Source: an uncultured Actinomycetes bacterium (GTDB lineage Bacteria > Actinomycetota > Actinomycetes > Nanopelagicales > Nanopelagicaceae). Taken from it: DNA of 42,352 bases. Below the pieces are notes generated by a model. The model had not been told where the DNA came from and did no database searches. It was given only the letters and a program-made list of their open reading frames with translations. The stretch covers positions 1 to 42,352 of the forward strand of contig CAINLV010000067.1 of assembly GCA_903850565.1 (NCBI GenBank), given 5' to 3'. A program made the position numbers and the translations under genes. Positions 25,224-32,783 of this stretch are shown piece by piece; position 1 is the stretch's first letter, and each line of letters begins with the position of its first letter.

Positions 25224-26536
25224 AGAATGTAAAAGTTCTTTCTGGGATTGCATTGGTGGCTTCGGCCGTGGGTCTTACCTATTTGCTCCCGCAGGTATCA
25301 AGTCGAGTGCATTTAAAGCAGTCATTCCCACCGGCTGTCTGCTCGGGTATTCCAGGTGATGGTGTTACAACAGCTTATTTATCCAGCAGTAAAATCGGAG
25401 TGCGTCCAATTCTGGGCAAGTCGGTGAAATTTGTTGCATCCGGTTCTAGGAATGTAGTCATGTCCAAGAACTCCCTCTTAGTAGATGGTGGTTTTGCAAC
25501 TTCAGTGCTGACAACTTCGCAACCCGGAAAATGGTTAGGAAGCACAATTTGTAGTGCCGGTGCTGGTGATCAATGGTTTGTTGGAGGCTCTGGTGAGATC
25601 ACTAGTAAAGCCCGACTTAATTTGGTGAATTCAGGGCTCAGCGAATCAACGGTTGGCGTGACTGTTTTTACTGCGCACCAGAGCGCAGTTACAAGCACGG
25701 TACTTGTGGGCTCAAATTCCTCGCGACAAATATCGTTAGATTCGTTGGCGCCCGGCGAAAGTTCGCTGGTGGTTCATGTCCTCACCCAATCTGGCCGAAT
25801 GTCCGCATTTTTATTTGATCAGAGAACAAAAGGGTTGAGCTCACTGGGAATGGATTACGTCAATCCGGTTAGCGAACCAACTTCCACAGTGACCATCCCA
25901 ATGGTTCTTAGTTCGCCAGGTCAAGGGCGAAAGATTTCACACTTTTTGCGCCTGCTGGCACCTGGAAATTTAGATGCAAATGCAAAAGTCACAATTATTT
26001 CAAGTGATGGAAGTTATACACCCATAGGGTTTGATGATCTTGTTATCCATCACGGCAAAGTGACTGATATGGCTTTAACCTCAATATCTGAAGTTGATCC
26101 CTTTTCCATTCTTGTGACATCGGATCAGCCGATCTTGGCTGGAGTGAGAAGCCAGATATCTGGAAATGGCAATGTTGACTTCGCGTGGTCAACTCCCGCG
26201 CCGGTGCTCACTAACAACACTTTCAATGTTGGTGGTTATTCGCCACAATTGGTTTTCACTGGAACAAATTTCAAAGTTAAGATCGCTTGGATCTCGACGT
26301 CAGGTAGCACCGGCAATGAAACAGTGTCGGGAGACCAAATTGGGTATTGGCAACCCAAGAATCCGCTTTTTCAAATATCGATTTCCCCCAAATCTGAAGA
26401 TGTTCGCGGCGGGATGATTTTCCTCAATACGAAACCTGGTTCTTTTGGCTTAAGTTATCTACCAATGCTCAGCGGTTCCACGGTCCAAGCCGCGTTACTA
26501 CCTGTTAAAGACGCTCACGTTATCTCACGTGGGTAA
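25220..26536 (+). CDS. DUF5719 family exported protein
   Basis: 438 residues. One N-terminal hydrophobic segment (VLSGIALVASAVGLTYLLP, about 4-24) acts as signal or anchor. The rest is Ser/Thr/Gly-rich beta-strand-like sequence with repeated short hydrophobic strands, suggesting an extracytoplasmic beta protein. The family recurs next to the WhiB2-linked glycosyltransferase in Actinobacteria. Coupled to that gene by ATGA. Function unknown; an accessory role in envelope glycan assembly is inference. Confidence 0.75.
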   Translation: MKNVKVLSGIALVASAVGLTYLLPQVSSRVHLKQSFPPAVCSGIPGDGVTTAYLSSSKIGVRPILGKSVKFVASGSRNVVMSKNSLLVDGGFATSVLTTSQPGKWLGSTICSAGAGDQWFVGGSGEITSKARLNLVNSGLSESTVGVTVFTAHQSAVTSTVLVGSNSSRQISLDSLAPGESSLVVHVLTQSGRMSAFLFDQRTKGLSSLGMDYVNPVSEPTSTVTIPMVLSSPGQGRKISHFLRLLAPGNLDANAKVTIISSDGSYTPIGFDDLVIHHGKVTDMALTSISEVDPFSILVTSDQPILAGVRSQISGNGNVDFAWSTPAPVLTNNTFNVGGYSPQLVFTGTNFKVKIAWISTSGSTGNETVSGDQIGYWQPKNPLFQISISPKSEDVRGGMIFLNTKPGSFGLSYLPMLSGSTVQAALLPVKDAHVISRG

Positions 26537-26549
26537 ATCCACGCTTTTT
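26528..26549 (+). terminator. Rho-independent-type terminator after DUF5719
   Basis: CGTGG at 26528-26532 pairs with CCACG at 26539-26543 across a GTAAAT loop, followed by TTTTT at 26545-26549. The stem is short and overlaps the stop codon of the DUF5719 gene. Confidence 0.5.
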
Positions 26550-26575
26550 GTTGGACCAGGCACTAACCTCTCAAT

Positions 26576-26944
26576 ATGAGGAGTTCACATCCAAGGTCAG
26601 GACGGGCTTGTTCTCGCGCTGGATGTCGCCAAATTGCGACTAACACCTTGACTTACATTTACTCCGATTCCACAGCGGTTCTAGGACCTTTAGCTACCTT
26701 CGCCGAGCCCCACGCCTACGATCTATGCACTGAACATAGCGCCCGCATGACAGTGCCAAAGGGTTGGACAGTTATGCGCCAAGATCTCACTGAAGCCGCT
26801 TCAGGGCCGAGTGAAGATGATCTAATGGCAATTGCAGATGCAGTTCGCGAAGTTGGCGCGACACCATCTCCTGCCGTAGCAGAAAATCACGTGACTCAAG
26901 AAATTGGGCGCAGAGGGCATTTACGAGCCTTACCTTCCAATTAA
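26576..26944 (+). CDS. DUF3499 family protein
   Basis: 122 residues. The N-terminal half contains CSRAGCRQIA, LTYIYSDSTAVLGPL and AEPHAYDLCTEHSARMT, the hallmarks of DUF3499 (Rv3259). Cys-x4-Cys plus a later Cys-x2-His suggests a small zinc ribbon. The C-terminal tail is variable. Function unknown. It precedes phosphomannomutase as in other Actinobacteria. Confidence 0.88.
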   Translation: MRSSHPRSGRACSRAGCRQIATNTLTYIYSDSTAVLGPLATFAEPHAYDLCTEHSARMTVPKGWTVMRQDLTEAASGPSEDDLMAIADAVREVGATPSPAVAENHVTQEIGRRGHLRALPSN

Positions 26945-26983
26945 TAAGTTTAGAAACGCACCGATTCACGATAGATTGCTGAG

Positions 26984-28357
26984 ATGTTTACCGATGAATC
27001 CCTGCGCCAATTCATCAAGGCTTATGACATTCGAGGTCTTGTAGATTCACAATTATCCCCTGATTTTGCCTTCGCATTAGGAAGTGCCTTTGCGCGTTTT
27101 CTAGAAGACGAGCGCGAACCATCCACGGTTGTTATCGGTGAAGATATGCGTCCTTCCTCACCGCTTCTCGCTGCTGCATTTGCAGATGGAGTGACGGCCC
27201 AAGGAATGGATGTTATTCGGATTGGATTGGCATCCACAGACATGCTCTATTTTGCATCTGGAAGGCTGAACTTGCCTGGCGTCATGTTTACTGCCAGCCA
27301 TAATCCGGCTGCCTATAATGGAATGAAACTTTGCAAGAGCGGGGCCAAACCGATTGGAATGGATTCTGGCTTAGCGCGAATCAAAGCCTTACTTATTGAC
27401 GGTGTACCGATATCCAATCGTCCGATCGGCAAAAAGAGCGATAAAGATATGTTGGATGAGTATGTAGATTTCTTGTTATCTATATTCCCCAATCAAGATG
27501 GCCATACCTTACGAAAACTCAAGGTGGTTATCGATGCCGGAAATGGAATGGCAGGTCACACTGCTCCGGCCGTGATGAAGCGACTTAATGTCGATGTAAC
27601 GGAAATGTATTTTGAATTAGATGGAACTTTTCCTAATCATGAAGCGAATCCAATCGAACCAAAAAACCTTGTGGATCTTCAGAAGCAGGTCAAAAAATCA
27701 AAAGCGGATATCGGATTGGCCTTCGATGGCGATGCTGATCGGTGCTTCTTGATCGACGAAAAGGGTGATCTGGTGAACCCGTCAGCGTTAACCTGTTTGA
27801 TCGCTGCCAGAGAGTTAAAGCGAAAGCCTGGTTCAACGATTATTTATAACCTCATTTCTTCAAAGTCGGTTGCCGAGGTTGTTGCCGAAAATGGCGGAAA
27901 TTCGATTCGATCTCGTGTAGGTCATTCGTTTATCAAAAAGCTCATGGCCGAAAGTGGGGCCATCTTCGGCGGGGAACATTCTGGTCATTTCTATTTTTCA
28001 GATTTTTGGCGAGCCGATTCCGGGATGTTGGCCGCGCTCTATGCCCTTACCGAACTTGCCGAAGGCGATCGGCCACTCTCAGCACTTTTGGCGCCTTATA
28101 ACCGCTATGTGGCAAGCGGGGAATTGAACACTCAGGTGGGCGATATTTCGGCAGCTCTCAAAGAGATTGAGCAGCGCTACCGCCCAATCCACGATTTCGA
28201 TGAATTGGATGGAATCACGGTATCCGCCGAAGATTGGTGGTTTAACGTCCGCCCTTCAAATACCGAACCCTTGTTACGGCTTAATGTAGAAGCAAAGACC
28301 GCTGACCTGATGAAAAAAGTTCGAGATGAGGTTCTTGCGGTAATCTGCGCACATTAA
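26984..28357 (+). CDS. manB: Phosphomannomutase/phosphoglucomutase
   Basis: 457 residues of the alpha-D-phosphohexomutase family. Active-site features: TASHNPAAYNG with the phosphoserine S105, metal-binding DGDADR (D248, D250, D252), the sugar loop GGEHSGHFYF, and the phosphate-binding RPSNTEPLLR near the C-terminus. It interconverts mannose-6-phosphate and mannose-1-phosphate (and possibly glucose phosphates), supplying ManC at 20657. Full length for the family. 39 bases after DUF3499. Confidence 0.92.
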   Translation: MFTDESLRQFIKAYDIRGLVDSQLSPDFAFALGSAFARFLEDEREPSTVVIGEDMRPSSPLLAAAFADGVTAQGMDVIRIGLASTDMLYFASGRLNLPGVMFTASHNPAAYNGMKLCKSGAKPIGMDSGLARIKALLIDGVPISNRPIGKKSDKDMLDEYVDFLLSIFPNQDGHTLRKLKVVIDAGNGMAGHTAPAVMKRLNVDVTEMYFELDGTFPNHEANPIEPKNLVDLQKQVKKSKADIGLAFDGDADRCFLIDEKGDLVNPSALTCLIAARELKRKPGSTIIYNLISSKSVAEVVAENGGNSIRSRVGHSFIKKLMAESGAIFGGEHSGHFYFSDFWRADSGMLAALYALTELAEGDRPLSALLAPYNRYVASGELNTQVGDISAALKEIEQRYRPIHDFDELDGITVSAEDWWFNVRPSNTEPLLRLNVEAKTADLMKKVRDEVLAVICAH

Positions 28358-28398
28358 TGGATGTTCAGATCTAGAGTGATATAACCAAGGAGACGCTT

Positions 28399-29676
28399 GT
28401 GTCTGTTGAAACTGCCCTAAATTTTGATGTTGCCAACCTTGACTTGGCCGCTGCCGGAAAAAAGCGAATTGAATGGGCGCAGCGAAATATGCCCGTGCTG
28501 GCTCAGATCCGCGCTCGCTTTGAAAAAGAGCAACCATTTGCTGGAATCAGAATTGCTGCCTGCATGCACGTGACCACCGAGACTGCCACCCTAATGCTTG
28601 CCTTAAAAGCCGGCGGTGCGGAGCTTGCGCTCTGTGCTTCCAATCCGTTGTCGACTCAGGACGACACAGCAGCGGCGCTAGTTGAGGAATTTGGGCTGAG
28701 CATCTTTGCCCGCAACGCCGTGGATAGAGATGGCTATTATCGCCACATCAATGCCGCTTTGGATATTAAGCCTCATTTGGTCTTTGATGATGGTTGCGAC
28801 CTAGTCAATACTTTGCACACATCCCGCACCGAACTCATTGACGGAATTATCGGCGGCTGCGAAGAGACTACGACTGGAGTTATTCGACTTAGCCAAATGA
28901 CAAAAGATGGCGCTTTGAAATTCCCGATGATCGCTGTGAACGATACTGACACAAAGCATATGTTTGATAACCGTTTTGGAACGGGACAATCAACCTTGGA
29001 TGCAATTTTCCGAGCAACCAATTCATTGATTGCTGGAAAAGTATTTGTAGTAGCTGGATTCGGTTACTGCGGAAAAGGCGTTGCCGAGCGAGCAAAAGGC
29101 TTGGGTGCAGATGTTGTTGTCACCGAGATTGACCCAACCAAAGCACTTGATGCGATGATGCAAGGTTATCGGGTCATGCCCATGTTGGAAGCGGCGAAAA
29201 TTGGCGATTTCTTTGTCACCGTTACTGGTAACCGCGATGTACTTCGTGAAGAGCATTTCAAGGTTCTCAAAGACGGAGCGATCCTTGCCAATGCCGGCCA
29301 CTTTGATATCGAAATCGATGTGGCTTGGTTGGAGCAAAACTCCGCAGAAAAGCATTCGAAAATTCGTCATCAAACTGATGAATATCAACTCAGCGATGGG
29401 CGCCGAATTCTTTTGTTAGCCGAAGGTCGACTGGTAAATCTTGGGGCCGCCGAAGGACATCCAGCTGCAGTAATGGATATGTCTTTTTCTGACCAAGCGC
29501 TTACTGCAGAATGGCTATTGAAAATGGCTGCTGAACTAAGTGCCGGCTTACACAATGTGCCAACTCAGATTGATAAAGAGGTTGCTCGTTTGAAGCTTGA
29601 AAGTATGGGCGGCTCGATTGATAAGTTAACCGCAGCACAAGATCTTTACCTTAACTCGTGGGAGCAAGGTAGCTAA
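28399..29676 (+). CDS. sahH: Adenosylhomocysteinase
   Basis: 425 residues. It hydrolyses S-adenosylhomocysteine to adenosine and homocysteine in the cytoplasm, clearing the product of methyltransferases. Visible features: WAQRNMPVL, the HVTTETATL substrate site, ASNPLSTQDD, CEETTTGV, and the NAD-binding VVAGFGYCGKG. The GTG start at 28399 is preceded by AAGGAG. The bacterial insert of about 40 residues seen in M. tuberculosis SahH is absent, giving a shorter form. Its stop overlaps mtrA as TAATG; sahH-mtrA-mtrB order matches Rv3248c-Rv3245c broadly. Confidence 0.93.
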   Translation: MSVETALNFDVANLDLAAAGKKRIEWAQRNMPVLAQIRARFEKEQPFAGIRIAACMHVTTETATLMLALKAGGAELALCASNPLSTQDDTAAALVEEFGLSIFARNAVDRDGYYRHINAALDIKPHLVFDDGCDLVNTLHTSRTELIDGIIGGCEETTTGVIRLSQMTKDGALKFPMIAVNDTDTKHMFDNRFGTGQSTLDAIFRATNSLIAGKVFVVAGFGYCGKGVAERAKGLGADVVVTEIDPTKALDAMMQGYRVMPMLEAAKIGDFFVTVTGNRDVLREEHFKVLKDGAILANAGHFDIEIDVAWLEQNSAEKHSKIRHQTDEYQLSDGRRILLLAEGRLVNLGAAEGHPAAVMDMSFSDQALTAEWLLKMAAELSAGLHNVPTQIDKEVARLKLESMGGSIDKLTAAQDLYLNSWEQGS

Positions 29677-30371
29677 TGACTCTGATCATGGTCGTTGACG
29701 ACGACCAGGATTTGGCAGAGATGTTGGGTATTGTTCTTAACAGTTCTGGTTTTGAAGTTGACTTGATCAACCGTGGCGATGAAGTCATGGATTTATTTCG
29801 AGCTCAGACCCCAGATTTAGTGTTGTTGGATGTAATGCTTCCGGGCATGACTGGGATCGATGTTTGTCGTGAAATTAGAAAAGAATCCATGGTCCCCATC
29901 GTCATGCTTACGGCCAAAGGGGATACCCACGATGTCGTCTTGGGGCTGGAAGCAGGGGCCGATGATTACATGGTTAAGCCATTTAATAATTCCGAGCTTG
30001 TTGCTCGGATAAAGACCCGACTTCGTAGAGTCATCTCTGAAAACTCAGGCGGGCTCAAAATTGGCGATATCGCTATTGATCAATTGGCACACTCCATTAC
30101 TCGAGATGGTCGCGTCATACCATTAACACGTTTGGAATTCGATTTGTTGGTTGCACTTGCCAAAGAGCCAGGTCGTGTCTTTACTCGTGAAGCCTTGCTT
30201 GGCGAAGTGTGGGGCTATCGGCACGCAACAGATACTCGATTGGTCAATGTTCATATTCAGAGATTGCGCTCGAAAGTTGAACAAGATCCTGAAAATCCTG
30301 AACTCATTGTGACCGTTCGAGGAGTTGGCTATAAGGCAGGTGCGCCAGGCTCCAGAGAAATTGGAAACTAG
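29676..30371 (+). CDS. mtrA: Response regulator MtrA
   Basis: 231 residues, OmpR/PhoB type. The receiver domain has VVDDDQD acidic residues, the phospho-acceptor D52 in LLDVMLPG, and the switch Lys near VKPF. The winged-helix domain (about 130-225) has PLTRLEFDLLVALA, VFTREALLGEVWG and VNVHIQRLRSKVE. MtrA controls cell-wall and division genes in Actinobacteria. It overlaps sahH (TAATG) and lies 5 bases before mtrB. Confidence 0.93.
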   Translation: MTLIMVVDDDQDLAEMLGIVLNSSGFEVDLINRGDEVMDLFRAQTPDLVLLDVMLPGMTGIDVCREIRKESMVPIVMLTAKGDTHDVVLGLEAGADDYMVKPFNNSELVARIKTRLRRVISENSGGLKIGDIAIDQLAHSITRDGRVIPLTRLEFDLLVALAKEPGRVFTREALLGEVWGYRHATDTRLVNVHIQRLRSKVEQDPENPELIVTVRGVGYKAGAPGSREIGN

Positions 30372-30376
30372 AAATT

Positions 30377-31951
30377 GTGAATCAGACTCGACGCCCTTGG
30401 CGTAGTTCCTTAGTTTGGCGAGTCACCGGTAATAGCGTCTTACTTTCCTTGGGAATTATCTGGTTGGTGGGGTCCGCACTTTTCAGCCAAATATCGACTG
30501 GAATATTTAGTGAGAAGTTGGATAATTCGCTCTCTGATAGTGCATCCTCCCTTCGTTCCATCGAAGTGCAATTAGCAGTTGCGCAATTCCAAAATGATGA
30601 TGCTGTAAAGAAAATGGTGGATCAGATTATATTTGTGGCCTCTATCGGCGGAAAAACTGCCGGAAGAGAAGTTGCCCTTCTGCATTTTCCAACCGTAAAG
30701 CCGGTCAAGAACTCCTTTGAACGAACATCCAATCTTTTATCTTCGAAATCAGTTCCAAATGACCTTCGGTCCAGGGTCCGAACTCACACTGGAGTTCAGT
30801 GGTCTAAAACTCAAATACGATATTTGGGCGGCAAAGTAGTTAATGCCATTGCAGTTGGATCCATGTTGGAAATTCCGCGATCTGGTAGCTATGAAATCTA
30901 TTTTCTTTACGATTTAGTTTCGCAGCAAAACACGTTAAACCTTATTCGGACTGCGCTCTGGTTTACCGGCATTGCTCTGATCTTCTTAATTGGTCTAGTT
31001 ACTTGGCTGGTTATTCGCCAGGTTGTAATTCCAGTGCGGGAAGCGGCCGAAATTGCAGAGCAATTATCTGCGGGAGATTTAGGTCGGCGAATGGAAGTGC
31101 ATGGCGAAAACGAAATTGCTCGGTTGGCAACCTCGTTCAACGAGATGGCTCTTTCGATGCAGCAGCAAATTTCCAGATTGGAAAACTTATCCAGATTGCA
31201 GCAGCGCTTTGTATCTGATGTTTCCCATGAGCTGCGTACCCCGCTCACCACAATCAGAATGGCATCCGAAGTCATCTTCACTTCTAGGGATACTTTTTCT
31301 CACAAGGTCGCACGAAGCGCGGAGTTGTTAATTGCTCAAATAGATCGATTTGAGCGGTTACTGGGAGATCTCTTGGAAGTCAGTAGATTCGATGCAGAAG
31401 CTGCAGTTATGCAAGTAGAACCCATGGATATTGTTGGAGTATTAGTCCGCACCGTCGATTATCTCCATCCAAGTAAAGATCGAGTCATAAATGTTCATGC
31501 TCCAAGAGAACCGATTTATGTCGATGCGGATTCGCGCCGCGTGGAGCGGATCTTTCGGAATCTGATCACCAATGCAATTGATCATTGCGAAGAAAAGAAT
31601 ATTGATATTACCGTTGTTGAATCTGACGATGCAGTTGCGGTAGGTGTTCGCGATTATGGAGTTGGTTTTCAGGAGAAAGATGCCTCTCGCCTCTTCGATC
31701 GTTTTTGGCGTGCAGATCCAGCTCGTGCCCGAATTAGAGGTGGTACCGGTTTAGGTCTTTCGATCGCGCTGGAAGATGCGAAATTGCATCATGGAACTTT
31801 GGAAGCCTGGGGGCGACTTCGTCGTGGAGCTCACTTCGTCTTAACCTTGCCAAAAGTGGCAGGGATGGAATTGATTTCGCATCCCATTGATCTGATTCCA
31901 GAAAGCGAACTTTCCACAATTAATGGCATCGTGGACGACGAGGAGTTATGA
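30377..31951 (+). CDS. mtrB: Sensor histidine kinase MtrB
   Basis: 524 residues. Two membrane helices (about 17-38 and 195-215) flank an extracellular sensor of about 150 residues. HAMP follows (QVVIPVREAAEIA), then the phospho-acceptor H284 in VSDVSHELRTPLTTI, and an ATPase domain with N-box NLITNAIDH and G-boxes GVGFQEKD and GGTGLGLSIA. It phosphorylates MtrA. GTG start. The lipoprotein gene lpqB, which usually follows mtrB and modulates it, is missing: comF begins about 20 bases after the stop. Confidence 0.92.
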   Translation: MNQTRRPWRSSLVWRVTGNSVLLSLGIIWLVGSALFSQISTGIFSEKLDNSLSDSASSLRSIEVQLAVAQFQNDDAVKKMVDQIIFVASIGGKTAGREVALLHFPTVKPVKNSFERTSNLLSSKSVPNDLRSRVRTHTGVQWSKTQIRYLGGKVVNAIAVGSMLEIPRSGSYEIYFLYDLVSQQNTLNLIRTALWFTGIALIFLIGLVTWLVIRQVVIPVREAAEIAEQLSAGDLGRRMEVHGENEIARLATSFNEMALSMQQQISRLENLSRLQQRFVSDVSHELRTPLTTIRMASEVIFTSRDTFSHKVARSAELLIAQIDRFERLLGDLLEVSRFDAEAAVMQVEPMDIVGVLVRTVDYLHPSKDRVINVHAPREPIYVDADSRRVERIFRNLITNAIDHCEEKNIDITVVESDDAVAVGVRDYGVGFQEKDASRLFDRFWRADPARARIRGGTGLGLSIALEDAKLHHGTLEAWGRLRRGAHFVLTLPKVAGMELISHPIDLIPESELSTINGIVDDEEL

Positions 31952-31970
31952 ACTAAGTAGCGTTGGGAAG

Positions 31971-32666
31971 ATGTTCGGCGCGATTGCCTCGCTTTCAGAT
32001 TTAATTTACCCGGCCCAGTGTTTGGGATGTCGAACACTGGGTTTTTCCCTCTGTCCGCGATGTACCCGCCTTTGGTCTGGGCGCCCGATTTATTCTCAGC
32101 TTTCTGGCGTTCGGCTTTTAACCACGACAAAATACAGCGAGCAAGTTGCACCCATAGTTTTAGCTGCGAAAGAGCGAGGATCTTTGGCAGCAAGAGAAAT
32201 ATTGGCCGATAGCATCGCCCGTTCAGTTCAGGCCTTGCTCATAGAGAGCGCTGCCAACCCGTACCAGGCACTTTTACTCAATATTCCCTCAACGCAAAGC
32301 GCTATCCGTCGGCGGGGCGAGAACCACAGTTGGGCGTTGCTGGGCGAAGTCCAGAAGTGCCTGCGCCGGGGCGATAAAACCGGCCAATGGGAGATTTCCC
32401 GGGTCAGCCCGTTTCAACTACTTCGCAGGGTTAAGGATCAAAGTGGCCTAGACCCGGAAGAGCGTCGGCAAAACCTTCACATGGCACTTACAGTTCCCGC
32501 AGAGCATTTCCCCATCTTGGTTTCGAATAATGTGGTGATTGTGGATGATGTGGTGACCTCCGGGTCCACCTGTCGGGAAGCCATTCGAGCCCTACTGGCG
32601 CTGGGAATTGTGCCGCTGGGGGTTGTGGCGGCCTGCGCCAGCCCTACCTATTTCCCAGTTCGATAG
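31971..32666 (+). CDS. comF: ComF family phosphoribosyltransferase-like protein
   Basis: 231 residues. The N-terminus has a CLGCRTLGFSLCPRC zinc ribbon; the C-terminal phosphoribosyltransferase fold has VVIVDDVVTSGST, the PRPP-binding loop. ComF is linked to DNA uptake, but in most Actinobacteria its role is unproven. I chose the ATG at 31971 because the family begins just before the Cys motif; an ATG at 31923 would overlap mtrB by 29 bases. In M. tuberculosis (Rv3242c) hpf lies between comF and secA; here it is absent. Confidence 0.83.
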   Translation: MFGAIASLSDLIYPAQCLGCRTLGFSLCPRCTRLWSGRPIYSQLSGVRLLTTTKYSEQVAPIVLAAKERGSLAAREILADSIARSVQALLIESAANPYQALLLNIPSTQSAIRRRGENHSWALLGEVQKCLRRGDKTGQWEISRVSPFQLLRRVKDQSGLDPEERRQNLHMALTVPAEHFPILVSNNVVIVDDVVTSGSTCREAIRALLALGIVPLGVVAACASPTYFPVR

Positions 32667-32693
32667 TGGTAGGCGGTTCCCAATACGATAGTG
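32652..32693 (+). repeat. Imperfect tandem repeat across the comF stop codon
   Basis: TTCCCAGTTCGATAGTG at 32652-32668 and TTCCCAATACGATAGTG at 32677-32693 match at 15 of 17 bases with a 25-base period. The comF TAG stop lies in the first unit. A weaker third unit may follow at about 32703-32720. Confidence 0.6.
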
Positions 32694-32783
32694 CCAAGGC
32701 AATTTCTCAGTAGTAGGTCCCAAAAAGACCCTGGCTCGGCATCCATACGCGATGCAGGGTTTTATCAGAATGGAAGAGGATTA
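32667..32783 (+). promoter_or_regulatory. secA leader with hairpin
   Basis: A 117-base leader. GCATC (32739-32743) pairs with GATGC (32751-32755), and ACCCT (32728-32732) pairs with AGGGT (32756-32760), with a bulge; four Ts follow at 32760-32763. It could be a weak terminator or a leader structure that affects secA expression. A GAAGAGGA ribosome site lies at 32773-32780. Confidence 0.35.

Noticed and set aside
28358-28398. SAM or SAH riboswitch before sahH
   Set aside because: Only 41 bases separate the genes, too short for a known SAH riboswitch plus expression platform.
32691-32783. Upstream GTG start for secA
   Set aside because: The extra 31 residues are unlike SecA N-termini, while GTG 32784 matches the family and has a ribosome site.
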